Positions 54,978 through 63,933 of a stretch of DNA of 64,000 nucleotides are shown here, piece after piece. Position 1 is the stretch's first letter, and every line of letters starts with the position of its first letter. The DNA is from Streptomyces sp. NBC_01231 (lineage in GTDB: Bacteria; Actinomycetota; Actinomycetes; Streptomycetales; Streptomycetaceae): positions 682,001 to 746,000 of the forward strand of contig CP108521.1 of NCBI GenBank assembly GCA_035999765.1, read 5' to 3'. The position numbers and the translations under genes are program-made. The notes beneath the pieces were generated by a model. That model did no database searches. It was not told the DNA's origin and worked only from the letters and a program-made list of their open reading frames with translations.

Positions 54978-55346
54978 ATGATCGAGGCGCGTGAGCTGAC
55001 GAAGCGGTACGGGGACAAGACGGTGGTCGACGCTTTGAGCTTCACCGTCAAACCCGGTGAGGTGACCGGCTTCCTGGGCCCCAACGGCGCGGGCAAGTCC
55101 ACGACCATGCGCATGATCATTGGCCTGGACGACCCCAGGCTCCGGGCCCTCAGCGAACGCGAGCACGAAGTGCTGGTCGCCATCGGCAAAGGCTGGACCA
55201 ACACCGAGATCGCCGAACGCCTCGTCCTGACCGAATCCACCGTCAAGAAGCCCGTCGGCCGCGTACTCGCCAAGATCGGCGCCCGCGACCGGATCCAGGC
55301 CGTCATCCTCGCGTACGACGCCGGACTCGTACGCCCTCACGGTTAG
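54978..55346 (+). pseudogene. In-frame fusion of an ABC ATPase start with a LuxR response-regulator end
   Basis: 122 residues from the ATG preceded by GAGGAAGG. Residues 1-51 are the beginning of an ABC exporter ATPase: [20 protein letters not shown], then Walker [10 protein letters not shown] at 34-42 and [10 protein letters not shown]. At about residue 52 the sequence switches without a stop to the C-terminus of a LuxR-type response regulator: [20 protein letters not shown], then [20 protein letters not shown], to the stop. Walker B, the signature motif, the receiver domain and the phospho-Asp are all missing. In the recognition-helix region the usual KTHV/KNHV is KKPV. Probably a deletion product of a neighbouring two-component/ABC operon; whether the peptide is made is unknown. 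Confidence 0.85.
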
Positions 55347-55629
55347 CCGGCCTCGAACCGCCTGACCGGGCCGGGTTCCTTGCCGCCCTCCAGCCGTGCG
55401 CGCAGAGGAAGCGCCAGTTCGTCGCCGCTGGTGCACTGCTCTGTGCCATGAGGCCAGTGTCGCGACGCTGCCACCAGGACGGTTTCCGCGAGGGGGGCCC
55501 TGTCATACCCCCCGCTATTTCCCCCTGGAAAAGCCCGGCCTCCCTGCAGAGCACGCGGGACGGCAGGGTGGACGGCGTCACCACGGACTCAGCCTGAACC
55601 AGCAAAGAGCCCAAAAAAGGGGAAACGCA

Positions 55630-56607
<978 letters not shown>

Positions 56608-56666
56608 CCAGCTCCGCCCCAGCCGCCCCATGTCTGAAACACCCTGTTCGGAAAGAGGAGAACCCT

Positions 56667-57701
56667 GTGCGTGCAGTGATGATGTACGGCGCCGGTGACG
56701 TCCGGATCGAGGACCGTCCCGACCCGAAGGTCCACCGGACCACCGACGCCGTCGTCCGCACCGTCCTGTCGTGCGTGTGCGGCAGCGACCTGTGGCCCTA
56801 CAAGTCCATGCCCGCCACCGACACCGGCCGGCCGATGGGACACGAGTTCCTCGGTGTGGTCGAGGAGACCGGCTCCGACGTGTCCGGCATCAAGCCCGGC
56901 GACCTGGTCGTCGCTCCGTTCACGTACTGCGACAACACCTGCGACTACTGCGCCCGCGGCCTGCAGTTCTCGTGCCGGCAAGGTGGGCGGTACGGCTTCG
57001 ACGGCGTGGACGGAGGCCAGGGAGAGGCCGTACGCGTGCCCCAGGCGGGGGGCACCCTGGTCAAGCTGCCCGTCGGTGCCGACTCCGCGGTGCTGCCTTC
57101 GCTGCTGGCCCTCTCGGACGTGATGGGCACCGGCCACCACGGTGCCGTCACCGCCGGGGTCGCCAGTGGGGACTCCGTGCTGGTCATCGGGGACGGCGCG
57201 GTCGGCCTGTGCGCGGTGATCGCCGCCAAGCGGCTGGGCGCCGAACGAGTCGTCCTCATGGGCCGCCACAAGGCCCGTACTGACCTGGGCCGCGAGTTCG
57301 GCGCCACCGACGTCGTCGCCGAGCGCGGCGAGGATGGCGTCTCCCGTGTCCGCGAACTGACCGGCGGCGACGGTGTCGAGAAGGTCATCGAGGCCGTCGG
57401 TACCCGTCAGACGCTGGACACCGCACTCGCAGCGGTCGTGGACGGCGGCACCATCAGCCGCCTGGGCGTCCCGCAGTACGAGGAAGGTCCCGTCGGCCCG
57501 TCCATGATCATGCGGAACATCACGCTCACCGGTGGCGCGAGCCCTGCTCGCGCCTACATCGAGGAGCTGATGCCGGACGTCCTGGACGGCACCATCGAAC
57601 CGGGCCGCGTTTTCGACCAGAGCTTCTCCCTCGCCCAGGTCCCGGAGGCCTATCAGGCCATGGCCGACCGCCGCGCCCTCAAGCCGCTCATCACCTTCTG
57701 A
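56667..57701 (+). CDS. Zinc-dependent medium-chain alcohol dehydrogenase
   Basis: 344 residues from the GTG preceded by GAGGAGAA. Catalytic zinc ligands are in SCVCGSDLW (Cys) and MGHEFLG (His-Glu). Structural zinc cysteines are in CDNTCDYCARGLQFSC, and the nucleotide-binding motif is VIGDGAVGLCAVIAAK. It oxidises or reduces alcohols/aldehydes with NAD(P). It follows the aldo/keto reductase by 60 bp, which suggests a paired role in aldehyde handling. Confidence 0.92.
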   Translation: MRAVMMYGAGDVRIEDRPDPKVHRTTDAVVRTVLSCVCGSDLWPYKSMPATDTGRPMGHEFLGVVEETGSDVSGIKPGDLVVAPFTYCDNTCDYCARGLQFSCRQGGRYGFDGVDGGQGEAVRVPQAGGTLVKLPVGADSAVLPSLLALSDVMGTGHHGAVTAGVASGDSVLVIGDGAVGLCAVIAAKRLGAERVVLMGRHKARTDLGREFGATDVVAERGEDGVSRVRELTGGDGVEKVIEAVGTRQTLDTALAAVVDGGTISRLGVPQYEEGPVGPSMIMRNITLTGGASPARAYIEELMPDVLDGTIEPGRVFDQSFSLAQVPEAYQAMADRRALKPLITF

Positions 57702-57717
57702 GACCTCCGAATGCCAC

Positions 57718-57828
57718 AAGAAGAGTGACGTCCCGCGTGCGGAGCTGTTCGTCGCCACCGAGCTGTGGGTCCAGGACCACGCGCCCGCCGAGGAGAACAC
57801 CCAGCGCGCCTTCGAGACCGCGCGCCAT
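57718..57828 (+). pseudogene. Internal remnant of an aldo/keto reductase
   Basis: The frame reads DVPRAELFVATELWVQDHAP, then AEENTQRAFETA. This matches the beta-strand with the catalytic-Lys position and the next helix of 2,5-diketo-gluconate-reductase type aldo/keto reductases (normally FVTTKLW; the Lys is Glu here). Both ends are missing. It is of a different subfamily from the intact reductase 1 kb upstream, so it is not a duplication of it. Confidence 0.6.
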
Positions 57829-57920
57829 GTGCCGGTCATGTGGGCCCTTTTCCTGGGGATGCTTGGGTGCGGGCAGACGTCAGCCGGCCGGCAGGTCGAG
57901 CTACGCAAGGCGCGCGGGCG

Positions 57921-59024
57921 TCAGGAGGCTCCGGGGCGTTGCTCGGGGGGCTGCCAGCCGCCGGTTACTTCCTTGACCGGCTTGTGCGGGAAGCGGCGCT
58001 GGGCGTACTCCTGCGCATGTGAGCCCGGCAGGACGTACAGGGTTTCCTTCTTGTCGCGGAGCGGTCGCAGAACGGTGTCCATGAACCTCTTTCGGTCATC
58101 CAGGTACGGCCCCAGGACATCCTCGCCGGCAGGGCAGACGGCGAGGCAGTAGCCGGACTTGTAGCCGGGGGGAGAGGCCAGGCTCTGCCACATGGAGGCG
58201 CTCTCGGAATCAGTGACCCGGGAGCGGTAGTCGGCGGCGTCCTCGCTGTCAGCCACGGTCTGGGCCCAGTCGGTGAACCCGCTCATGAACTCACGGTAGT
58301 TGTGCGTGGTACAGGCCAGCGCGTCGAACGCCCCGTCCTTGCTGATGGCGCCGACCGGGCAGGCGGCGACGCACAACTTGCAGTCGATACAGGGGTTGTA
58401 GTCCAACGCCTGCCCGTACTCGCTCACTTCCGCATCCACCAGGACGGTGGCCAGCAGCACGAAGCTGCCGAACTTCGGGTGGATGACGTTGCGGTGCAGG
58501 CCCATCACGCCGAGCCCCGCGGCCACCGCGACCGTCTTGTGCGCCACCACCCAGATCCGCTCACTGGGGAAGCGGTCCATCTCCTGGGGGAAGCCGACCG
58601 ACGGGTTGAGCGCGCGGTAGCCGGCGTCCTGCAGGGCCTGGGTGACGCTGCGGGCGGCGTGGTTGGCCTGCTCGTCGGTCTGGTGGAATTCCTGGTTGGC
58701 CACGCTGCGGGCCGGTGAGCGGCAGTTGTCGCGGTTCATCCGGAACGCCATCGCGATCAGGGCGCGGGTGCCGGGCAGAGCGGACCGTGCGTGTTCGCGC
58801 TCGCCGGCCAGGTCGGGGTGGTCCAGACTGACCGCGGCCACGTCGTCCGCGCCGGCCGCCAGACACAGCTCCCGCAGCCAGGCCGCGTCGATCACCGCCG
58901 ACGGGCTCACTGTGTCACCGGCCCTGCGCCGGGCGAGCACCGCCCGCACCGACGGATGGGCAGCCAACTTCGCCGGAAGCCTGGGATCCGCCGACTCCAC
59001 CTCGGCACCGCGCGCGGTAGTCAT
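57921..59024 (-). CDS. QueG-like iron-sulfur protein (epoxyqueuosine-reductase family)
   Basis: 367 residues from the ATG preceded by AGGAGTG. A cobalamin/DUF1730-like N-terminal part is followed by two [4Fe-4S] motifs: CIDCKLCVAACPVG at about residue 215 and CLAVCPAG further on. Relatives include epoxyqueuosine reductase and reductive dehalogenase-like proteins. It lacks the HEAT-like C-terminus of true QueG, so another reduction is possible. Its promoter carries two direct copies of an operator, so it is regulated. Confidence 0.75.
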   Translation of the reverse strand: MTTARGAEVESADPRLPAKLAAHPSVRAVLARRRAGDTVSPSAVIDAAWLRELCLAAGADDVAAVSLDHPDLAGEREHARSALPGTRALIAMAFRMNRDNCRSPARSVANQEFHQTDEQANHAARSVTQALQDAGYRALNPSVGFPQEMDRFPSERIWVVAHKTVAVAAGLGVMGLHRNVIHPKFGSFVLLATVLVDAEVSEYGQALDYNPCIDCKLCVAACPVGAISKDGAFDALACTTHNYREFMSGFTDWAQTVADSEDAADYRSRVTDSESASMWQSLASPPGYKSGYCLAVCPAGEDVLGPYLDDRKRFMDTVLRPLRDKKETLYVLPGSHAQEYAQRRFPHKPVKEVTGGWQPPEQRPGAS

Positions 59025-59070
59025 CCAACACTCCTAGAAGTCTCGTTCCGGGACTCGCCTCCACGGCGAG

Positions 59071-59107
59071 AAACCGATCAGTTTCACCACCGTAAACCGA
59101 TCAGTTT
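59071..59107. promoter_or_regulatory. Direct-repeat operator pair upstream of the iron-sulfur gene
   Basis: aaaccgatcagttt occurs twice, at 59071-59084 and 59094-59107 (23 bp apart, about two helical turns). Each copy is nearly palindromic (AAAC...GTTT). The pair lies 47-83 bp upstream of the start, as expected for TetR-type regulation. No regulator gene is adjacent. Confidence 0.7.
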
Positions 59108-59530
59108 TTTCGCGCAAGGTCAAGTGGGGACGAGCCGGGGCGAGTTTGACCCATGCCGCGACCGGCCAGGCGTTTCAGCGTGGCGCGCATACCCTCCGCC
59201 CACGGCCCGGGCCTCGGGCAGGCGCCGTGACGGCTGTCGTGACGTTCACCTGCCGGGCGCGGCGCACCTCGGGCAGGCGGGAACGGTGAATCCGCCCTCG
59301 CGCACACTCCCCGGCAAGCAACCACGGGGGTGTGGAAGCCGGATTCCGACCGCCCGCACCTGCCATACAGCCGGGTGCCCGGACACCCGGCCATCCGGAT
59401 CCCGCACTGATTCCCGTATGACGCGAGTATCCGACGATCTGAAATACCTGCGGGGGTATCGCGAAGTCCTGCGGCGCGCGGATCTACCGGATTTCGCTGA
59501 CGACGCGGGGGATGCTCGCTGGCGAACCAG
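59108..59530. other. Interval with a short orphan coding-like segment
   Basis: No recognised gene. A plus-strand frame starting at ATG 59418 (MTRVSDDLKYLRGYREVLRR) has an amphipathic helical look for ~35 codons before running into the tandem repeat. It has no ribosome site, so it is probably a remnant or not coding. Confidence 0.3.
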
Positions 59531-59596
59531 CCCACCCGGGGCCTCCCACCCGGGGCCTCCCACCCGGGGCCTCCCACCCGGGGCCTCCCACCCGGG
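59531..59596. repeat. 14-bp tandem repeat, 4.7 copies
   Basis: The unit cccacccggggcct is repeated exactly four times (59531-59586), then a 10-bp partial copy. Read on the plus strand it would give repeating SHPGPPTRGLP. The following 59597-59888 is GC-rich without a recognised gene. Confidence 0.9.
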
Positions 59597-59888
59597 CGCG
59601 AAGTCGCCCGTCCCCCTTTTGCCCCGCCCCGTCTCCCCCGTTACCCGTCCCGTCCCCCGCCGCAGCAGCAGCCGCCGCCGCCGCGATCGACGACCCGGCG
59701 CTGCCGAAGGTACCGGCATGGCCGGCAGCGGCGCGAGCGGATGAGATGGACACCGACACGGTCATCAACCGGGAGCTGCGGACAGCCCGCAAGGCGATCG
59801 GACGTGGTGGCAGCGCCAAGGCTGGATCCAAGGCGGTCCGACGATCGGCAGCGAGCGGAGGCCGACGTGATTCTCTCGGCGCGTCCCA

Positions 59889-60560
59889 GTGCGACGGACT
59901 ACTGTCGCTCGCACGGTCGAACACGATACCCTCGGTACCACCCGCGAGGCCTACGACGCTGTTGCCCCCGCCTATGCGCAGCTGTTCCGCGACGCGCTGC
60001 GCGACAGGCCGCTGAACCGCGCGATTTTAAGTGTCTTCGCCGAAGTGGTGAGTGCGAGTGGGGATGGCCAGGTCGCTGACCTGGGGTGTGGTCCTGGCGA
60101 TGTCACCGCTTATCTTGGCGAGTTGGGGCTGGCCCCATTGGGCGTTGATGTCTCTCCTGCGATGATCAAGTTGGCTCGAGAGGCCTATCCGGACCTGCGG
60201 TTCGACGTGGGCTCGATGGCCGCGTTGGACATCGCTGACGGCGCGCTGGGCGGCGTACTCTCACGTTGGTCCATCATCCACACTCCGCCGCAGGAACTCC
60301 CTGTCATCTTGGCGGAGTTCCACCGTGTGCTGGCTCCTGGCGGCCACCTTCTGGTCGGCTTTTGGGCCGGCGACGATCCGTCTCACCCGACGCAGGTCTT
60401 CGATCACGCAGTCACGCCTGCCTATCGCTGGTCGCCCGATCATCTCGCCGCGATGCTGCGCGAGTCCGGGTTGGCCGAGGTGGCCCGGATGGTTCGCGCG
60501 CCTCAGCCCACCGACCGACGGCAGTTCCGGGAGATTCAACTGCTAGCCCGCAAAGACTAG
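59889..60560 (+). CDS. Class I SAM-dependent methyltransferase
   Basis: 223 residues, GTG start likely. Motif I VADLGCGPGDVTAYLGEL (about 63-80), a motif II acid in LGVDVSPAMI, and the later DVGSMAALDIADGALGGVL and LAPGGHLLVGFW blocks. This is the methyltransf_25-type fold acting on an unknown small molecule. The gene stands alone after the tandem repeats. Confidence 0.85.
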   Translation: MRRTTVARTVEHDTLGTTREAYDAVAPAYAQLFRDALRDRPLNRAILSVFAEVVSASGDGQVADLGCGPGDVTAYLGELGLAPLGVDVSPAMIKLAREAYPDLRFDVGSMAALDIADGALGGVLSRWSIIHTPPQELPVILAEFHRVLAPGGHLLVGFWAGDDPSHPTQVFDHAVTPAYRWSPDHLAAMLRESGLAEVARMVRAPQPTDRRQFREIQLLARKD

Positions 60561-60613
60561 TTGGTGCCGGTACGGAAGCAGCGGGTCGCCGGTCTCTTCG
60601 AACCGGGCATTCC

Positions 60614-61001
60614 TCAGCACCTCCCGCGCGGCAATATCTCGTTGGGCCTGAGCTCGCTTGAGTAGGCGTCGACGGAATCAACTACAGCCTCGGACAAGTC
60701 GTCCCTGACAGTGTTTACATACACCTCAATGCCGGCCTCCGTCTCGACGCCGTCCGCGTGAACATCGAAACTCAGTTTCAGATGGGACCGAGGGCCCTCG
60801 ACTTTGATGTTGGTGATCGTCGACCGCCCGTTTCCCCCAGCAGCCTTGGCCGCGCCGATAACCGCCACGCTCAGAGCCGCCATAGAGGATCACCCCGAGA
60901 ATGAGCACGACGGTCTCCCACAGGTTGCCCCGCCGTGTGGGGTGGACGAGCAGAGCCACAATGCTGGAGACGATGGCGAGGATGGCGCAGAGCGATGCCA
61001 C
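60614..61001 (-). pseudogene. Frameshifted small membrane/secreted protein
   Basis: A first frame from GTG 61001 gives a membrane segment (ILAIVSSIVALLVHP, then ETVVLILGVILYGG). The next frame, from about 60883, gives STITNIKVEGPRSHLKLSFD, then VHADGVETEAGIEVYV, a beta-rich extracellular-looking domain ending at 60614. Joined, this would be one exported protein broken by a frameshift near 60880. Alternatively the second frame has its own ATG (60883) and is separate. Function unknown. Confidence 0.45.
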
Positions 61002-61095
61002 ATGGATGGGCCACGAGTCAACGATCAGGCACGCTGCATTTCAACGGGCTGAGAGAACGGCCGACGGCCGCGTCAGCAGGTAGCACTTCCCTTCC

Positions 61096-61218
61096 TGCCA
61101 ACGCGTCATCGGCCTCTTCGACGGCACCCGCGGCATTGCCACCCGTTACCAGGAGACCGCGACCATCTGCCTGGCCGGACTCCACGTCGCGGGCATCTTT
61201 CTCTGGTCCTCTCGGTGA
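61096..61218 (+). mobile_element. C-terminal remnant of an IS5-family transposase
   Basis: The frame reads GIATRYQETATICLAGLHVA, then GIFLWSSR and a stop. This is the standard C-terminus of actinomycete IS5-type transposases (RGIATRYEKTA, then LAGLHIAGIFLW). Nothing upstream of it is recognisable and no terminal repeats were seen. Confidence 0.75.
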
Positions 61219-61232
61219 TCCGGACGAAACCC

Positions 61233-61838
61233 TCAGTAGCTGTCGTAGCTGGGCTTGCCGTTCGGCCGGTAGATGCCGACGACGGTGCCGCCCTTCGTCG
61301 TCGAGACGCTGACCGGCTCCAGCGAAGTGGGGATCGCTCCGTCGGCGAACAGCCGCTTGCCGGTGCCGATGATCACCGGATGGATGGTCAGCCGGTACTC
61401 GTCGACGAGGCCGTGCTGCATGAGGGTCTGGGCGAGGTCGCCGCTGCCGACGACGTTGATCCTGCCGCCGTCGGACGCCTTCAGCTCGCGTACGGCATCG
61501 ACGATGTCGCCCTCCAGCAGCGTGGAGTTCTGCCACTCGACGGACGTCAGGGTCCGAGACGCCACGTACTTGTGCATGCTGTTCATCCGATGGGTGAACG
61601 GGTTGTCGGGATCGGCGGTCGGCCAGTACGACGCGAAGATCTCGTACGTCTTGCGGCCGAGCAGCATCGCGTCGGAGTGCTCGTACCAGCCGGCGATGGC
61701 CGTGCCGACCTCGTCGTCGGCCACCGGCTTCTGCCAGCCGCCGTGCTCGAAGCCGCTCTCAGCGTCCTCGTCCCGACCGCCCGGCGCCTGCATGACGCCG
61801 TCCAGCGTCAGGAACGTGCAAACAATGATCTCGCGCAT
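61233..61838 (-). CDS. Dihydrofolate reductase/RibD C-terminal family protein
   Basis: 201 residues from the ATG. IIVCTFLTLDGVMQAPGG at the N-terminus, MLLGRKTYEIFASYWPTADP, INVVGSGDLAQTLMQHGLVD and YRLTIHPVIIGTGKRLF cover the NADPH-binding fold. Substrate unknown. Clearly different from the family member at 40.1 kb, so not a recent duplicate. Confidence 0.9.
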   Translation of the reverse strand: MREIIVCTFLTLDGVMQAPGGRDEDAESGFEHGGWQKPVADDEVGTAIAGWYEHSDAMLLGRKTYEIFASYWPTADPDNPFTHRMNSMHKYVASRTLTSVEWQNSTLLEGDIVDAVRELKASDGGRINVVGSGDLAQTLMQHGLVDEYRLTIHPVIIGTGKRLFADGAIPTSLEPVSVSTTKGGTVVGIYRPNGKPSYDSY

Positions 61839-61996
61839 GGTGCGCTCCTTTCATCGACGGGTAGACCGCCCATCCACCTAAAACTCATCGGCTTAACTGC
61901 ACGGCGCAGCACGAGGGCCGCCGTTTGGATCAGCCCGGCTGTGCGGTGCGGTATGGCGACCACGACGACGTCGCGGCCGGCGGCACGCCGGCACGG

Positions 61997-62140
61997 TCAG
62001 CCGATGGGGAAGATGTCCCGCCCGATGGTCTCGCTCCAGTCCGCGAACCGGTTCACCTCGCCGACCAGCAGCGCGGGGTCGAATACGAAGGCGGTCTTGG
62101 CGCAGGTGATGCCCCAGCCACTGCGTGGCCAGTCTGTCGC
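61997..62140 (-). pseudogene. Short remnant, possibly SUKH-type immunity protein
   Basis: The frame gives WPRSGWGITCAKTAFVFD, then NRFADWSETIGRDIFPIG and a stop. The GRDIFPIG ending and preceding helix resemble the middle of SUKH-type (SMI1/KNR4-like) immunity proteins, where more sequence normally follows. Both ends are missing. The family call is tentative. Confidence 0.35.
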
Positions 62141-62154
62141 GTTCGTGCGCCCGC

Positions 62155-62771
62155 TCATCCTCGACGAGGAGAAGTTCGGCCGACCATGGCCGATTGTTTC
62201 CTCAGCCGAGCGCGGTCAAGAAACCACGTGGCCAGACCCGCCACTACGGCCGCCCCGCTCCCGTATACCGGCAGCCACTGGGTCGTCGTGGCTGCCAGGC
62301 AGCCGGCGACGGCGGCGTGGCTTTGAGCGTCCCGCGCGTAGGCCAAGGCGGCACTGTCGCGGCCAACCACGTTCGCCAGCGCGGCCTGCGCGCGGATCGC
62401 CTCGTACTTGCTCCCAGCTCAGGACACCCGCCACGGGCGACTGACATCGGAAACAACCACGACCAGCGCTGCATCGCGGGAGCCAGAGCGATCGCCACGC
62501 ACAGGCCCACGACCAGCGAATACGTCGCCAGATTCCACATGTACGCAGACCGCAGGCCGGGCATCCACGTCGGCAGCCGGTAAAAGGGGAAGATCACCGC
62601 AAGAAGCGTCACCCCGATGTACGCGGAGAACCACTCCCACGAACCCTGCGCGAGGGCGAACGTCAGTACCGCGGCGAGTCCAATGCCGATGCCCCCCGGC
62701 TGACCGGAAGTGTCACGGCTCGACCCGGCGGATGCGGGCGTCCGGGCTCCATCAGGACGGGGATCGACCAC
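62155..62771 (-). pseudogene. Frameshifted membrane protein, unknown family
   Basis: The first frame (from GTG 62771) has hydrophobic segments FSAYIGVTLLAVIFPFY and YSLVVGLCVAIALAPA, then ELGAS at about 62415. The next frame continues KYEAIRAQAALANVVGRDSA, then QWLPVYGSGAAVVAGLATWF, to the stop at 62155. Joined, the frames give a continuous four-helix membrane protein. A single frameshift near 62415 breaks it, unless it is a sequence error. Confidence 0.55.
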
Positions 62772-62796
62772 GACCTCTCCCCTTGTTCGCGGGCCA

Positions 62797-63183
62797 TCAG
62801 CATCCGGGCGGCACGGGCCAGGCCTGCTCCCACCGCCAGTCGGCCCACGCGTCGGCGTCCGCGAAGGGGCCGGAGCGCTCCTCGATCATCGCCAGGACCT
62901 GGGCGCGGGCGGCGTCCGCGGCCTGGTGCTCGATGTCGGTGACGATGCCCAGCGGCCGCACGTGGGCGTACTCGTCTTCGTCCTTCCACGTGAGGGTGGT
63001 CAGGTCGGGGTCGACGACCAAGTGCACCGTCAGGTCGAAGGTGTCGAACCCGTTGACGGTTCGGGCCATGGGGTGCACGAAGTTCACGTACCAGTTCCGC
63101 AGTCCTGCGGTCGTGTAAAAGGCGTTGATGCTGAACCATCGGGCCGGTGGCTTCCACAGCAGCAACTCGGTGTCCGGCCACAC
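62797..63183 (-). pseudogene. 5'-truncated DUF402 nucleoside-diphosphatase-like protein
   Basis: From GVWPDTELLLWKPPARWFSI through TFDLTVHLVVDPDLT and WKDEDEYAHVRPLG to the stop, this matches the C-terminal two-thirds of DUF402 (YgaC/Ntdp-like) proteins. The conserved N-terminal strands are absent: upstream of about 63190 the frame is unrelated. A GTG at 63183 could start a shortened protein of 128 residues, but the missing strands make function unlikely. Confidence 0.6.
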
Positions 63184-63349
63184 CCCGCTTCTCCTCCGTC
63201 CCTGCCGGGACACCCGGCACGGACAGCAGTTCAGCGCCTGCCCGGGCGCTCGGGCAAGCCGCGCCCCCGCCGTACCGCCTCCAGGGAGCACGCCAGGAGG
63301 CATCCGGGGAATGGTGCGAGCTCGCCCTCCCGCGCCCTGTCGCGACCTG

Positions 63350-63520
63350 TCATGCCGTTGGCTGGTACGGCTGGTGGGAGTGCTCTCTGCCGAGCAGCTC
63401 CGCTGCTTGGTGCTGTGTATGTTCGGCAGCCATCTGTGCCTCGGCCACGACGTCACCTCGTTCACGCACCAAGTCCTCATAGATCGGTACGTGATCGCTT
63501 CCGCTGGGAGCAGGTGTCAC
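63350..63520 (-). CDS. Small 56-residue soluble protein, unknown
   Basis: Starts at a GTG with GGAAGGA eight bases upstream and ends with TGA. It is hydrophilic, with a predicted central helix (VAEAQMAAEHTQHQAAELLG) and a His/Gln-rich tail (REHSHQPYQPTA). Frame, ribosome site and spacing support a real gene; no family recognised. It lies 60 bases downstream of the membrane protein below and may be cotranscribed with it. Confidence 0.5.
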   Translation of the reverse strand: MTPAPSGSDHVPIYEDLVRERGDVVAEAQMAAEHTQHQAAELLGREHSHQPYQPTA

Positions 63521-63579
63521 AGCTCTGTTCCTTCCGCTGTCGTGCTTGTTTTGGCTTGAGCGAGTATTCAGTAATTCCG

Positions 63580-63933
63580 TCAGGCCCGGTTGAGCCGTGC
63601 AGCAATCCCGTGGCCAACCAGCAAATATATAACGGCAGGCAGACCATAATTGAGGACAACTCGTAGGCCCTCTGTGTCCATGGTGAAAATGTCCTGTGCC
63701 CATCCGGACAGCCAGTTGGCCGTGCCGCGCACGAACTCAACAAATGCGTTTGCCTGGTTGGCGTCGAGCAGGTAGAGCACGATCCACAGCCCCAGCAAAG
63801 CTGCCGCCATGTCAGCGATCGTGCAGATCACAAGGGCTGCCCGCCGCGTGGCGGCCTGGTTGCGCGCGGAGCGGTCGGGCCCCGAGGACTGGTCATACGT
63901 CTGGTATCCGGGAACCGGGTCAGTGCTGTTCAC
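63580..63933 (-). CDS. Two-helix membrane protein, unknown
   Basis: 117 residues from a GTG. A Ser/Asp/Gln-rich cytoplasmic N-terminus is followed by two hydrophobic segments, LVICTIADMAAALLGLWIVL (about 35-54) and VVLNYGLPAVIYLLVGHGI (about 92-110), with a short tail. No family recognised. It lies in tandem with the 56-residue gene downstream. Confidence 0.6.
   Translation of the reverse strand: MNSTDPVPGYQTYDQSSGPDRSARNQAATRRAALVICTIADMAAALLGLWIVLYLLDANQANAFVEFVRGTANWLSGWAQDIFTMDTEGLRVVLNYGLPAVIYLLVGHGIAARLNRA

Noticed and set aside
59531..59596. Repeat array considered as a CRISPR
   Set aside because: Units are 14 bp and directly adjacent with no spacers, and no cas gene is near.
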